Assembly: GCA_947460595.1 (NCBI GenBank)
Contig: CANHGS010000013.1
Location: forward strand, 28,837-92,836
DNA length: 64,000 nt
Direction of reading: 5' to 3'
Source: Bacteroidota bacterium
Lineage (GTDB): Bacteria > Bacteroidota > Bacteroidia > Chitinophagales > Chitinophagaceae
Under the pieces are notes generated by a model. It was not told where the DNA came from and ran no database searches. It saw only the letters and a program-made list of their open reading frames with translations. Positions 27,126-35,554 of the stretch are shown piece by piece; the stretch's first letter is position 1; each line of letters begins with the position of its first letter. A program made the translations under genes and the position numbers.

Positions 27126-28172
27126 TTAATGCACCAAACCCTCGCAAATATTGCGGACAATTCTTGGACCTTCATATATAAATCCTGTCCAAACCTGCAC
27201 CAGACTAGCACCTGCTTTTAATTTTTCTTGGGCATCAGCAGCGTTAAAAATACCACCACTTGCTATAATGGGAATTTTTCCTTGGGTATTTTCTGCTAAA
27301 TATTGCACCACTTCAGTTGATCTTTTGGTAACGGGTTTGCCGCTTAGACCACCAGCACCAATGGCATCCACCTCTTGTTTGGGGGTGGCTAATCCCTCTC
27401 TGCTAATGGTAGTATTAGTGGCAACCAATCCGTCTAATTGTGTATCAAAAGAAAGCGATACTATATCGTCTAACTGTTCCTTACTTAGGTCTGGTGCAAT
27501 TTTGAGCAAGAGTGGCTTGGGTTTACTTTTACCTTGGTTTATCTGTTGCAAATTGGCCAAGATCTTGGTCAAGGAATCCTTTTCTTGCAAAGCCCTTAAA
27601 CCCGGTGTATTGGGGGAACTTACGTTGACTACAAAATAGTCTACCTCATCAAATAATTCTCTGAAACAGGTTTCATAATCCTTCCAAGCATCTTCATTTT
27701 CTGTGACTTTGTTCTTACCAATATTCCCGCCTATGATCAATTTGTTCTTTTGTTTGGCTACTTGGTTCCACTGAGCCAATCTGGCTTTAACAGCGGCCAC
27801 CCCTTCATTGTTAAATCCCATGCGGTTAATCAGTGCTTTGTCCTTGGGTAAGCGAAACAAACGGGGTTGTTCATTACCAGGCTGCCCAACTGGGGTTACG
27901 GTACCTATTTCTACAAAACCAAATCCCAACACTTCTAACTCCTTCAAATACAAGGCGTTCTTGTCAAATCCAGCACCAAGACCCACAGGATTCTTAAAAG
28001 AAAGTCCCAATAAGTCTTTTTTTAAACTGGGGTGTTCCAACTGGTATTGTTGTTCCAAGATCCATCGGCTAGGAGCCAAGGCACAAGCCGTTTTAAGGGC
28101 ATTCATGGAAAAATGATGTACTGCCTCGGGGTCAAAACGGAAGAGTTGATTGCGGACAAAGGGATAAATCAT
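27126..28172 (-). CDS. pyrD: Dihydroorotate dehydrogenase, quinone type (class 2)
   Basis: The protein opens with MIYPFVRNQLFRFDPEAVHHF, the N-terminal membrane-associating helix of class 2 enzymes, followed by the FMN barrel with NPVGLGAGFDKN, GFVEIGTVTPVGQPGNE, VVNVSSPNTPGL (catalytic Ser loop) and GGIFNAADA. It oxidises dihydroorotate to orotate with quinone as acceptor, the fourth step of pyrimidine synthesis. I chose the ATG at 28172 because a TTG start at 28250 would add 26 residues unlike the family; the result is 348 residues, the normal length. The stop lies one base beyond the stop of the convergent DUF5686 gene. Confidence 0.95.
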   Translation of the reverse strand: MIYPFVRNQLFRFDPEAVHHFSMNALKTACALAPSRWILEQQYQLEHPSLKKDLLGLSFKNPVGLGAGFDKNALYLKELEVLGFGFVEIGTVTPVGQPGNEQPRLFRLPKDKALINRMGFNNEGVAAVKARLAQWNQVAKQKNKLIIGGNIGKNKVTENEDAWKDYETCFRELFDEVDYFVVNVSSPNTPGLRALQEKDSLTKILANLQQINQGKSKPKPLLLKIAPDLSKEQLDDIVSLSFDTQLDGLVATNTTISREGLATPKQEVDAIGAGGLSGKPVTKRSTEVVQYLAENTQGKIPIIASGGIFNAADAQEKLKAGASLVQVWTGFIYEGPRIVRNICEGLVH

Positions 28173-28268
28173 AAGGTAAAGATACTTAGCCCTTTTCAAA
28201 GCTGAATCAGCCCAGCAGCTTGACCCAAAAAATAATAGTTGCATAAACAACTGTTAGGTATTTTCCCC

Positions 28269-28276
28269 TACTTTTG
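28269..28276 (+). promoter_or_regulatory. Bacteroidota-type -7 box (TACTTTTG) for the thiolase gene
   Basis: TACTTTTG fits TAnnTTTG and lies 20 bp upstream of the thiolase ATG in the divergent pyrD-thiolase spacer. A TTG at 28239-28241 is 27 bp upstream, a little far for the -33 box. Confidence 0.45.
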
Positions 28277-28296
28277 AAGGGATTAAAAGAAAAGCC

Positions 28297-29475
28297 ATGC
28301 AGGAAGCCTATATCGTTGCCGGATTTAGAACCGCAGTGACCAAAAGTAAAAAAGGCGGTCTCCGTTTTTTTAGACCGGATGATCTTGCCGTAGAAGTGAT
28401 TAAAGGATTGGTAGCAACCATGCCCCAATTGGATCCCAAAAGGGTGGATGATGTTATTGTAGGAAATGCTGTGCCAGAGGCCGAACAAGGTTTGCAATTT
28501 GGAAGAATCATATCTGCCAAAGCCCTAGGCATTGACGTTGCAGGATTTACCATTAATCGATACTGCGCTAGTGGATTAGAGAGCATTGCATTGGCTACTG
28601 CCAAAATTAGGTCAGGTATGGCCGAATGTATTATTGCCGGTGGAACAGAGAGTATGAGTTTGGTTCCAACAGCGGGTTGGAAAACAGTACCCTCTTATTC
28701 CATTGCCAAAGACGAACCTGACTATTATTTGAGCATGGGACTTACGGCAGAAGCTGTTGCCAAAGAATTCAACATTAATAGAGAAGACCAGGATTTGTTT
28801 GCAGTAGGCTCGCACCAAAAAGCAGCCAATGCCATTGAACAAGGTTATTTCAAATCTGGCATTATTCCCATTACCGTAGAAGAGACTTATGTGAATGAGA
28901 AGGGTAAAAAAGCCACTCGTTCCTATGTGGTGGATACCGATGATGGTGTTAGGGCCGATACCAATGCAACCGTACTGGCCAAACTAAAACCGGCATTTGC
29001 TGTTGGGGGATCTGTTACTGCAGGAAACGCATCACAAACCAGTGATGGCGCAGCTTTTGTGGTAGTAATGAGTGAGCGCATGATAGTAGAATTGGGATTA
29101 AAACCCATAGGAAGATTGGTCAATGTTGCTTCTGCTGGTGTACATCCAAGGATTATGGGAATTGGACCCATAGCGGCCATTCCAAAAGTGCTCAAACAAG
29201 CCAATATGAATTTGAGTGATATTAACTTGATTGAACTCAATGAAGCTTTTGCTTCTCAATCTTTGGCCGTAATTCGTGAACTAGGATTGAACCAGGAAAT
29301 TGTGAATATTAATGGAGGTGCCATTGCACTGGGTCACCCCTTGGGCTGCACCGGATGCAAGCTTACGGTACAGGTCCTCAATGACTTAAAAAGATTGAAC
29401 AAAAAATACGGCATGGTTTCAGCCTGCGTAGGCGGTGGACAAGGAATTGCCGGGATTATTGAAAATATAGATTAG
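28297..29475 (+). CDS. Thiolase (acetyl-CoA C-acyltransferase)
   Basis: The 392-residue protein is a complete thiolase. The nucleophile is C90 in INRYCASGLESIA, the catalytic His lies in GGAIALGHPLGCTG, and the second active-site Cys in VSACVGGGQGIAG. It thiolytically cleaves 3-oxoacyl-CoA in beta-oxidation or condenses acetyl-CoA. The sequence most resembles FadA/FadI-type degradative enzymes, but no other beta-oxidation gene is adjacent, so specificity is open. A strong terminator follows at 29498. The N-terminal AYIVAGFRTAV begins at residue 4, which supports the chosen start. Confidence 0.93.
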   Translation: MQEAYIVAGFRTAVTKSKKGGLRFFRPDDLAVEVIKGLVATMPQLDPKRVDDVIVGNAVPEAEQGLQFGRIISAKALGIDVAGFTINRYCASGLESIALATAKIRSGMAECIIAGGTESMSLVPTAGWKTVPSYSIAKDEPDYYLSMGLTAEAVAKEFNINREDQDLFAVGSHQKAANAIEQGYFKSGIIPITVEETYVNEKGKKATRSYVVDTDDGVRADTNATVLAKLKPAFAVGGSVTAGNASQTSDGAAFVVVMSERMIVELGLKPIGRLVNVASAGVHPRIMGIGPIAAIPKVLKQANMNLSDINLIELNEAFASQSLAVIRELGLNQEIVNINGGAIALGHPLGCTGCKLTVQVLNDLKRLNKKYGMVSACVGGGQGIAGIIENID

Positions 29476-29497
29476 ACTAAAAAAACATTGCTTTTTG

Positions 29498-29528
29498 AAT
29501 CCCCTTGCCCGTGTAAGGGGATTTTTTT
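29498..29528 (+). terminator. Rho-independent terminator after the thiolase gene
   Basis: AATCCCCTT (29498-29506) pairs perfectly with AAGGGGATT (29515-29523) around an 8-nt loop. A run of seven T overlaps the end of the stem. It lies 22 bp after the thiolase stop. No comparable structure follows most other genes here. Confidence 0.88.
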
Positions 29529-29614
29529 ATTCGCTCATAGCTGATGAAAGTCATAGTTTTCATGGGTTAATACAGTTAGTTTCATACTTGTAAAACCTAC
29601 TCTTCAACCCTAAA

Positions 29615-30454
29615 ATGAGCGTCATGAAAACCATATTAGTACCCACTGATTTTTCTGAAACAGCCATGAATGCAGCGGCATATGCCTTGCCATTGGCCAA
29701 GCAATTGGGCATGGATAGAATTGTTTTGTACAATGCTTATCAAGCGCCAATAAGTGTAGATCCCATGGTACCAACCGTGCAACTTTTAGACATGGATCTC
29801 ATGAAAAAAAGTAGTGATGAAGGCTTGGCCCATTTTAAAAATAAATTACAAGAACAACCCGATGGCAATTTGCCCATTGATACTTTTAGTGAATATAATG
29901 TGCTTACCGGCGGTATCAATGATTTAAGCAAAGCAGTACAAGCCGCTTTAATTGTGATGGGGATTACGGGAGGAGGAGCCGTTACAGAAACGTTGATTGG
30001 TAGCAACGCGGTAAGTATTTCTTTGCATGCTCAAATTCCAGTAGTCATAGTTCCGCCAGAAGCAAGCTTCAAAAAAATCAATCGGGTTCTGTTGGCCTGC
30101 GATTTTAAACAAGTACTAGCCTCCACACCCGTTCAGCCTTTGAAAGCATTATTAGATGACACTGCTGCTAAGCTGTTTGTTTTACATGTGAACACGCCCA
30201 ATGAAAAAGCCATTGACCTTTCTTTTGAAAATATGGTATTGGATGGTTTGTTAAAAACCTATCAACCCGAATACCATTTTGTAAACAACGAATCATTCAC
30301 TGATGGCATTAACCATTTTGCTGATAATAACCAAATTGATTTGATTATCACCATGCCTAAAAAACACGGATTCTTTGAAAGTCTATTCAAAAAGAGTCAC
30401 ACCAAAAAATTGGCTTTTCATAGTCACCTTCCATTGATGGTAATGCATGAATAA
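29615..30454 (+). CDS. Universal stress protein with two Usp domains
   Basis: The 279-residue protein holds two tandem UspA-like domains, beginning TILVPTDFSETAMNAAAYAL and NRVLLACDFKQ. The first has the ATP-binding signature GITGGG...TLIGSNAVSI (GxxG-x9-GS); the second lacks a good copy, as is common when one half has become structural. Such cytoplasmic proteins respond to starvation and energy stress. The start may be the ATG at 29615 or the one three codons on at 29624; TILVPTDFS follows the latter directly. It stands alone between a terminator and the convergent nadE gene. Confidence 0.88.
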   Translation: MSVMKTILVPTDFSETAMNAAAYALPLAKQLGMDRIVLYNAYQAPISVDPMVPTVQLLDMDLMKKSSDEGLAHFKNKLQEQPDGNLPIDTFSEYNVLTGGINDLSKAVQAALIVMGITGGGAVTETLIGSNAVSISLHAQIPVVIVPPEASFKKINRVLLACDFKQVLASTPVQPLKALLDDTAAKLFVLHVNTPNEKAIDLSFENMVLDGLLKTYQPEYHFVNNESFTDGINHFADNNQIDLIITMPKKHGFFESLFKKSHTKKLAFHSHLPLMVMHE

Positions 30455-30467
30455 GCAGTTGTATCTA

Positions 30468-32150
30468 TTAGGACAAGTACTTTCCTACAATAGGAACTCT
30501 GCGTCCAACCCCAAATGCCTTTGGCGATACGCGGATAATGGGGCAGAACTGATTACGTTTGTATTCATTAGTGTTGACCATTTTTAGTGTGCGGTCTACC
30601 AATGCTGCGTCAAATCCTAATGCTTTTATTTCTGCGGGTCCTTGACGTTTCTCAATGTATTGATACAGGATTTGATCTAGTACCGCATAGTCTGGGAGTG
30701 AGTCGCTGTCTTTTTGATTAGGCCTTAGCTCTGCACTTGGTGCTTTGTCAATGATATTGATGGGAATAATTTCTTTGTTGCGATTAATATACTTAGCAAG
30801 TGCATAGACCTGTAATTTGTAGCAATCACCCAGCACGCCAAGACCTCCAGCCATATCTCCATAAAGTGTACCATAACCGGTAGAGAGTTCACTTTTGTTA
30901 GAAGTGTTGAGCAAAATATAGCCGAACTTATTAGAAATGGCCATGAGTAAATTACCCCTACTACGGCTTTGGATATTTTCTTCGGCTAGTGAAAAAGGCA
31001 GGTCTTGAAACAAAGGTTTTAAAGTGTGCAAAAAGCTTTCATAAACCTCGTTAATCCGAACAATATCATAAGGGTTCTCCAAATTTTTGCTAAGTGCTAC
31101 AGCATCATTTACGCTATGTTCGGTAGAATAGGGCGATGGCATGAGAATAGCTCTCACATTGTCTTTGCCCAATGCATCGCAGGCAAGTGCAAGGGTCACA
31201 GCGGAATCAATACCACCAGAGGATCCTAGGATGGCTTTGGTAAATCCCATCTTTTGAAAATAATCCCGAATCCCTAAAATCAGGGCGTCATAGACCTGTG
31301 CAATATTTAATTCTGGTTCCAGTGTAGCGGGATTTAATTCTTTATCTGGCATCCTACTAGCAGGCTCAATAATGGTTGCGTCAAGGGATCCATCTTCCAG
31401 CAACATCACAGCGTCTAAAGCTTCTTCAAACAAGGGAAATGCCTTACATAAATTAGCGTCTTTATCAAAAATCATGGAAGATCCATCAAATACAATCTCC
31501 GTTTGAGAGCCTACTGCATTGCAATAGAACATGGGGATTTTGTATTTGAGTACATTGGCTTTGATCACGGATTTTCTATCCTCATCATGGGTATAATCAA
31601 ATGGAGAGGCACTCAGGTTTAACATCAGGTCTGGGCTCTGTTCCATTAAGTGGTCCATGGGGCAGATGCGGTAAAGCGGATTGTCTCCCATATTCCAAAT
31701 GTCTTCGCAAATAGTAATGGCCAATTTCTTTCCCTTGAATGGGACTACTTTCCATTCAAATGCGGGTTCAAAATAACGGTACTCGTCAAAAACATCGTAT
31801 GTGGGTAGCAAGGTTTTGTGAATCTCTGCTTTCACTTCTTTTTCATACAAAAAGAAAGCAGCATTAAATAGGTCCTTACCCCTTAATTGGGTATTTCTTA
31901 CTGGAGCTCCAACCAAGACCCCAATGGTATCAGCGTGTTCCTTAATTCTGTCAATTGATTCCTGGCATTTAGAAAGAAAATCGTTGAACTCCACAAAATC
32001 CCTAGCGGGATATCCGCAGATACTCATTTCACTAAAAAGAATTAAATCGCCACCGGCAGCTTTTGCGGTTTCAATGGCTTCAATAATCTTATTGGTATTG
32101 TATTCAAAATTGCCAATATGGTAATTTTGTTGGGCCAGGAAAATCTTCAT
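30468..32150 (-). CDS. nadE: Glutamine-dependent NAD+ synthetase
   Basis: The 560-residue enzyme has an N-terminal nitrilase-type glutaminase domain with the triad E41 (FSEMSICGYP), K112 (HKTLLPTYD) and C148 (ICEDIWNMGD). A C-terminal ATP-pyrophosphatase domain has the P-loop SSGGIDSA (S310-S316) and LSTGYGTLYGDMAGG. It amidates nicotinic acid adenine dinucleotide to NAD using ammonia channelled from glutamine. Domain layout and length are normal. It is divergent from gldB with a 96-bp gap; in Flavobacterium nadE also sits next to gldB, which supports the gldB call. Confidence 0.95.
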   Translation of the reverse strand: MKIFLAQQNYHIGNFEYNTNKIIEAIETAKAAGGDLILFSEMSICGYPARDFVEFNDFLSKCQESIDRIKEHADTIGVLVGAPVRNTQLRGKDLFNAAFFLYEKEVKAEIHKTLLPTYDVFDEYRYFEPAFEWKVVPFKGKKLAITICEDIWNMGDNPLYRICPMDHLMEQSPDLMLNLSASPFDYTHDEDRKSVIKANVLKYKIPMFYCNAVGSQTEIVFDGSSMIFDKDANLCKAFPLFEEALDAVMLLEDGSLDATIIEPASRMPDKELNPATLEPELNIAQVYDALILGIRDYFQKMGFTKAILGSSGGIDSAVTLALACDALGKDNVRAILMPSPYSTEHSVNDAVALSKNLENPYDIVRINEVYESFLHTLKPLFQDLPFSLAEENIQSRSRGNLLMAISNKFGYILLNTSNKSELSTGYGTLYGDMAGGLGVLGDCYKLQVYALAKYINRNKEIIPINIIDKAPSAELRPNQKDSDSLPDYAVLDQILYQYIEKRQGPAEIKALGFDAALVDRTLKMVNTNEYKRNQFCPIIRVSPKAFGVGRRVPIVGKYLS

Positions 32151-32246
32151 GGAGCAAATTTCACTAATTATTGGTAATGAGGCTTATTTTGTGGGGGAAC
32201 AATTTCTAAAAATTATTGTTTCAATCATTCCAATCCTTAATAGCTA

Positions 32247-33251
32247 ATGATGAAGTGGATTCCAATATGCCTATTAGTTCTTGTTTTTCTGGGTTGTAAG
32301 TCCAAACCCCAAGCTCCTGATGTGTCCAAGATGCCGGTAAAACTTACGGTACTGCGTTTTGAAGACGATTTTTTTGGCTTGGATACCAATCATTTAGAAG
32401 AGGATTTGAATAAATTAGATAGAAACTATCCTGGTTTTGCCAAAGATTTCCTCTACAATATCATGGGAACAACACCATCTACTGCCGTTAAAGACATCAA
32501 GTCTTTTAATAATAGTTATCGGTTGATGTATGATTCTGCTAAACAGCGTTTTGCCAACTTCCAACCCATTGCTGCCCAAGTTGAAATGGGGCTTAAATAT
32601 GTCAAATATTATTTCCCCAATTATAAGGTTCCCACAAATCTGGTCACATTTATGGGGCCCATCAATAGTTATGGGAATATTATAACAACAGATGCCCTGG
32701 CAGTGGGATTGCAACTTTATATGGGTAGGGGTTATTCCTTGTATCATTCAGATATGGGCCAGCAATTATATCCTTTGTATTTGTCCAGAAGGTTTGAGCA
32801 ATCCTATATTCCTGTGAATTGCATGAACAATATTATTGATGATCTCTATCCCAATAAAAGCTTGGGTATGGCCTTAGTGGATCAATTAGTAGAAACGGGT
32901 AAAAGGCAATATGTATTGGATCATTTTTTGCCTAATCTCTCAGATAGTTTAAAACTTGGATATACCCAAGAACAGGTAGAAATTTGCAACAAGCAGGAAA
33001 GCAATATTTGGGCATTTTTTATCCAGAACAATCTTCTATATGTAACAGAACCTGAAATTACCAAGGAGTATATGAATGAAGCGCCCCATACTCCAGCATT
33101 AGGGTCTGATTTTCCAGGTTTTATTGGCAAATTTGTAGGATGGAAACTGGTGCAGAAATACATGGAAAAACATACTGACCTTGATTTGGCCAAGCTGATG
33201 GAAACTCCCCCTAGAAAAATATTTGAAGAAGCTAAATACAAGCCAAGATAA
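32247..33251 (+). CDS. gldB: Gliding motility lipoprotein GldB
   Basis: A lipoprotein signal peptide with lipobox FLGC (C17) leads into a 334-residue protein. Features such as VLRFEDDFFGLDTN, YPGFAKDFLYNIMG, SYGNIITTDALAVGLQLYMG, YLSRRFEQSYIPVNCMNNI and DFPGFIGKFVGWKLVQKYME match GldB of Bacteroidota. GldB is required for gliding in Flavobacterium and is widely kept even in non-gliding species. It would be anchored in the envelope facing the periplasm. The neighbour nadE gives supporting synteny. No gldC gene follows; instead a secreted unknown starts 46 bp downstream on the same strand. Confidence 0.88.
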   Translation: MMKWIPICLLVLVFLGCKSKPQAPDVSKMPVKLTVLRFEDDFFGLDTNHLEEDLNKLDRNYPGFAKDFLYNIMGTTPSTAVKDIKSFNNSYRLMYDSAKQRFANFQPIAAQVEMGLKYVKYYFPNYKVPTNLVTFMGPINSYGNIITTDALAVGLQLYMGRGYSLYHSDMGQQLYPLYLSRRFEQSYIPVNCMNNIIDDLYPNKSLGMALVDQLVETGKRQYVLDHFLPNLSDSLKLGYTQEQVEICNKQESNIWAFFIQNNLLYVTEPEITKEYMNEAPHTPALGSDFPGFIGKFVGWKLVQKYMEKHTDLDLAKLMETPPRKIFEEAKYKPR

Positions 33252-33297
33252 TGCAACCAAAATACTACTACAAACGTTGAGGTAACTGACCATTCTA

Positions 33298-34989
33298 TTG
33301 CCCTTGTTAGAGAAATTGACATACAAAATTAAAACCCCTCTGTTAATACTCATTTTAACAGCCACCTGTTATTTCCCAACTAGGGCACAAGTTCCCGTTG
33401 CTAGTTTTCATAATTTATCCGATTCAGTAATTATTAATCCCTCATTTATTGCCGCCTTTGACAATAAGTTACTTTTTCTAGAAGTGGGTAATTTTAATGC
33501 CGTTAGCCTCTGCAGCTTTAACCAAGAGATGCAACTATTGGAAAAGAAAAAAATGCCCCAAGAATTTTTGCGTTCAAGGTATCTTTTAATGAGGACAGAT
33601 TCTAGCTTGCAATTTCTGTTTTATTTTAGGTACAATGATTCTATGCACATGAATCTTTTAGAAATGGATCAGGCACTGAATCTCAAGCCCATTAAACGCG
33701 CTGGCTTTTCTTTGCCAGATCTAAGAAGAAGTAGGTATGATTTAGTTACCAACGAGCAACAAAATTATTTACTGTTCTATCATGTTTGGGTATATAATCA
33801 AGACTCTGCTTTTCTTTTTGGCCATCTAACCAATAGAAACTTAGACCTAAAAAAAGAAATAGCCTATACTTTTTCTTTTAAACAAGAATTAGATACCGTC
33901 AGTAACCTGCTAGTTGATTCCTATGGTAATATTCATTTGTTGGTTTATGACAAACCCATGAATTATAGGCTATCAAGCAGTTTGAGTATTCATACTGTTC
34001 CCTTTGATAGTGATGAAATGGTTACCGAATCCTTTGCTTTTCAGAAGAAGAAAATACTAGGATTATTGCCATTAGAAAATACAGATAAAAAGCAAATTCA
34101 ATTGGGCGGTTTATTCTTAGAAGGTCATTTGAAAAATACGGAAGGGGTCATGTATATAAGTATGCCTGTAACAAGGGGTAATGGAATGGATTATAAATTA
34201 TATGCTTTTCAACAAATGGCTTTGCAGCAATTAGAAAAACAAAGTTCCAGAAAGCCCTATAGAATGCTCAATGGCCTAAAGCCCAGTTTTATAATGAGGG
34301 AAGAAGGCAAATTGAGACTAGTAGCAGAATTACCCTCTTTTAATTACGGATATACAGATACTACTGGAAATTATCAAAGAAGCTTATCTAGATTGCGTTT
34401 TGGCGAAGCAGCTACCACTAATATAGAAGACCTAAGAATGTTAAACGGGTTTTCTCAAAACCAAATTGTAGCACCTGCCACTACGGGAGCTGGAAGAAGT
34501 AATAGATCATCAAGACAGGCAAGTTCAAACAATATTCCCAGTTTTGATGCTGCTTCTATATTGAATCCCAATAATAATTTCAGAGAATTTAGACCAACAA
34601 GTCCTGTAAAATTTAGAGCTATTTCTTCTAGGTCGCCCAGGTATTATTCTTTTAATCTTTCAGGTCAGGGTGAGTGGTTGGGTTATCAACAAAAAGGACT
34701 AGATGAATTCTACAATGAAATTTATAACATGCATTTGCCCGTGCAATTAGGCGGACAGTTTTATTTAGTTGCTTATGGAGCAAGCAAAGACGATACCCCA
34801 TATCCTGTGCTGGTTGGATATGAAAAGGATCAACCATTTACCATTCCGCTAACCAAGGATCCCCAATTAGAAGGAATTAGGTTTCACCAATTTCAGAAAA
34901 TTGCTACCAATAGATATATGGGTATTTACACAAAAGAACAAACAGACTTACTAGGTGTGATGATTTTATCTGCCCCTGAACAGCATTAA
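33298..34989 (+). CDS. Secreted protein of unknown function downstream of gldB
   Basis: The 563-residue protein has a signal peptide (TPLLILILTATCYFPTRAQ) and a strand-rich body with repeating aromatic and polar blocks that could be a propeller or lectin-like fold. A low-complexity stretch lies around residues 400-450 (GAGRSNRSSRQASSNN). No family was recognised. There is no ATG before the signal peptide; an in-frame stop at 33283-33285 limits the start to TTG (33298 or 33304) or a rarer ATT at 33292, eight bases after a GAGGT site. It probably shares a transcript with gldB. Its stop overlaps the apaG stop by 4 bp. Confidence 0.72.
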   Translation: MPLLEKLTYKIKTPLLILILTATCYFPTRAQVPVASFHNLSDSVIINPSFIAAFDNKLLFLEVGNFNAVSLCSFNQEMQLLEKKKMPQEFLRSRYLLMRTDSSLQFLFYFRYNDSMHMNLLEMDQALNLKPIKRAGFSLPDLRRSRYDLVTNEQQNYLLFYHVWVYNQDSAFLFGHLTNRNLDLKKEIAYTFSFKQELDTVSNLLVDSYGNIHLLVYDKPMNYRLSSSLSIHTVPFDSDEMVTESFAFQKKKILGLLPLENTDKKQIQLGGLFLEGHLKNTEGVMYISMPVTRGNGMDYKLYAFQQMALQQLEKQSSRKPYRMLNGLKPSFIMREEGKLRLVAELPSFNYGYTDTTGNYQRSLSRLRFGEAATTNIEDLRMLNGFSQNQIVAPATTGAGRSNRSSRQASSNNIPSFDAASILNPNNNFREFRPTSPVKFRAISSRSPRYYSFNLSGQGEWLGYQQKGLDEFYNEIYNMHLPVQLGGQFYLVAYGASKDDTPYPVLVGYEKDQPFTIPLTKDPQLEGIRFHQFQKIATNRYMGIYTKEQTDLLGVMILSAPEQH

Positions 34990-35372
34990 TTGTTTTTGAA
35001 AGGAACAATCATGTCAAAAGAAGGAATATTGACTTTAAAGCTTTCTTTGTTGTGTTGGTTTTCCATTAAGTAAGTACCGTGCATTCTGCCCATTTCTGTT
35101 TTCAGATTACAACCACTCACGTATTGATAGGTTTCTCCAGGCTTGAGAATTGGTTGAATACCAATTACACCTTCACCTTCCACTTCACGTTGTTCTCCAT
35201 TACTATCAAAAATGAACCAATGTCTTCTAAGAAGTTTTACCGTAAAATTATTGTGGTTCTCTAGAGTTATGCGGTAAGCAAACATGAATTCCTGATTTAG
35301 CGGATTGCTATAATCGGATTGGTAGAAGATCTCTACGCTGATTTCAACGCCTTCGGAAATCTTAGATATCAT
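34986..35372 (-). CDS. apaG: ApaG domain protein
   Basis: The 128-residue protein is a single ApaG domain of the immunoglobulin-like beta-sandwich type. Marks are SVEIFYQSDYSNP, FAYRITLENHNNFTVKLLRRHWFI, VEGEGVIGIQPILKPGETYQYVSGC and MHGTYLME. In enterobacteria ApaG is linked to cobalt and magnesium resistance, and the same fold occurs in human F-box FBXO3 and POLDIP2; the molecular function is unclear. Length equals the family norm. The gene is monocistronic on the minus strand. Its TAA shares TTAA with the stop of the convergent secreted gene. Confidence 0.93.
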   Translation of the reverse strand: MISKISEGVEISVEIFYQSDYSNPLNQEFMFAYRITLENHNNFTVKLLRRHWFIFDSNGEQREVEGEGVIGIQPILKPGETYQYVSGCNLKTEMGRMHGTYLMENQHNKESFKVNIPSFDMIVPFKNN

Positions 35373-35527
35373 GGGTTAGCCGCTTTTAGTAAATGTATGA
35401 AATTGGTTCAAATAAGAAGGTAAAAATGCAGGAATGCTAATTGGGTTCAAACGCTTTGTTTTACTTGTTAAACCCGATTAACAATTTTTTATTAACAGAT
35501 TAACGATTTTCCTAAGCTACCAAGTGT

Positions 35528-35535
35528 TAATTTTG
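35528..35535 (+). promoter_or_regulatory. Bacteroidota-type -7 box (TAATTTTG) for icd
   Basis: TAATTTTG is an exact TAnnTTTG match 19 bp upstream of the icd ATG, in the 182-bp apaG-icd divergent spacer. The upstream region is AT-rich but lacks a clean TTG at -33. I saw nothing else of note in the spacer. Confidence 0.5.
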
Positions 35536-35554
35536 CGCCATAAAATGAAGACTT

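Noticed and set aside
27151..27639. 162-residue frame antisense to pyrD
   Set aside because: Shadow of pyrD; no promoter, no family and low-complexity hydrophobic runs only.
32247..35372. gldC next to gldB
   Set aside because: The short minus-strand gene at 34986-35372 has clear ApaG motifs instead, and the 563-residue gene is far too long for GldC.
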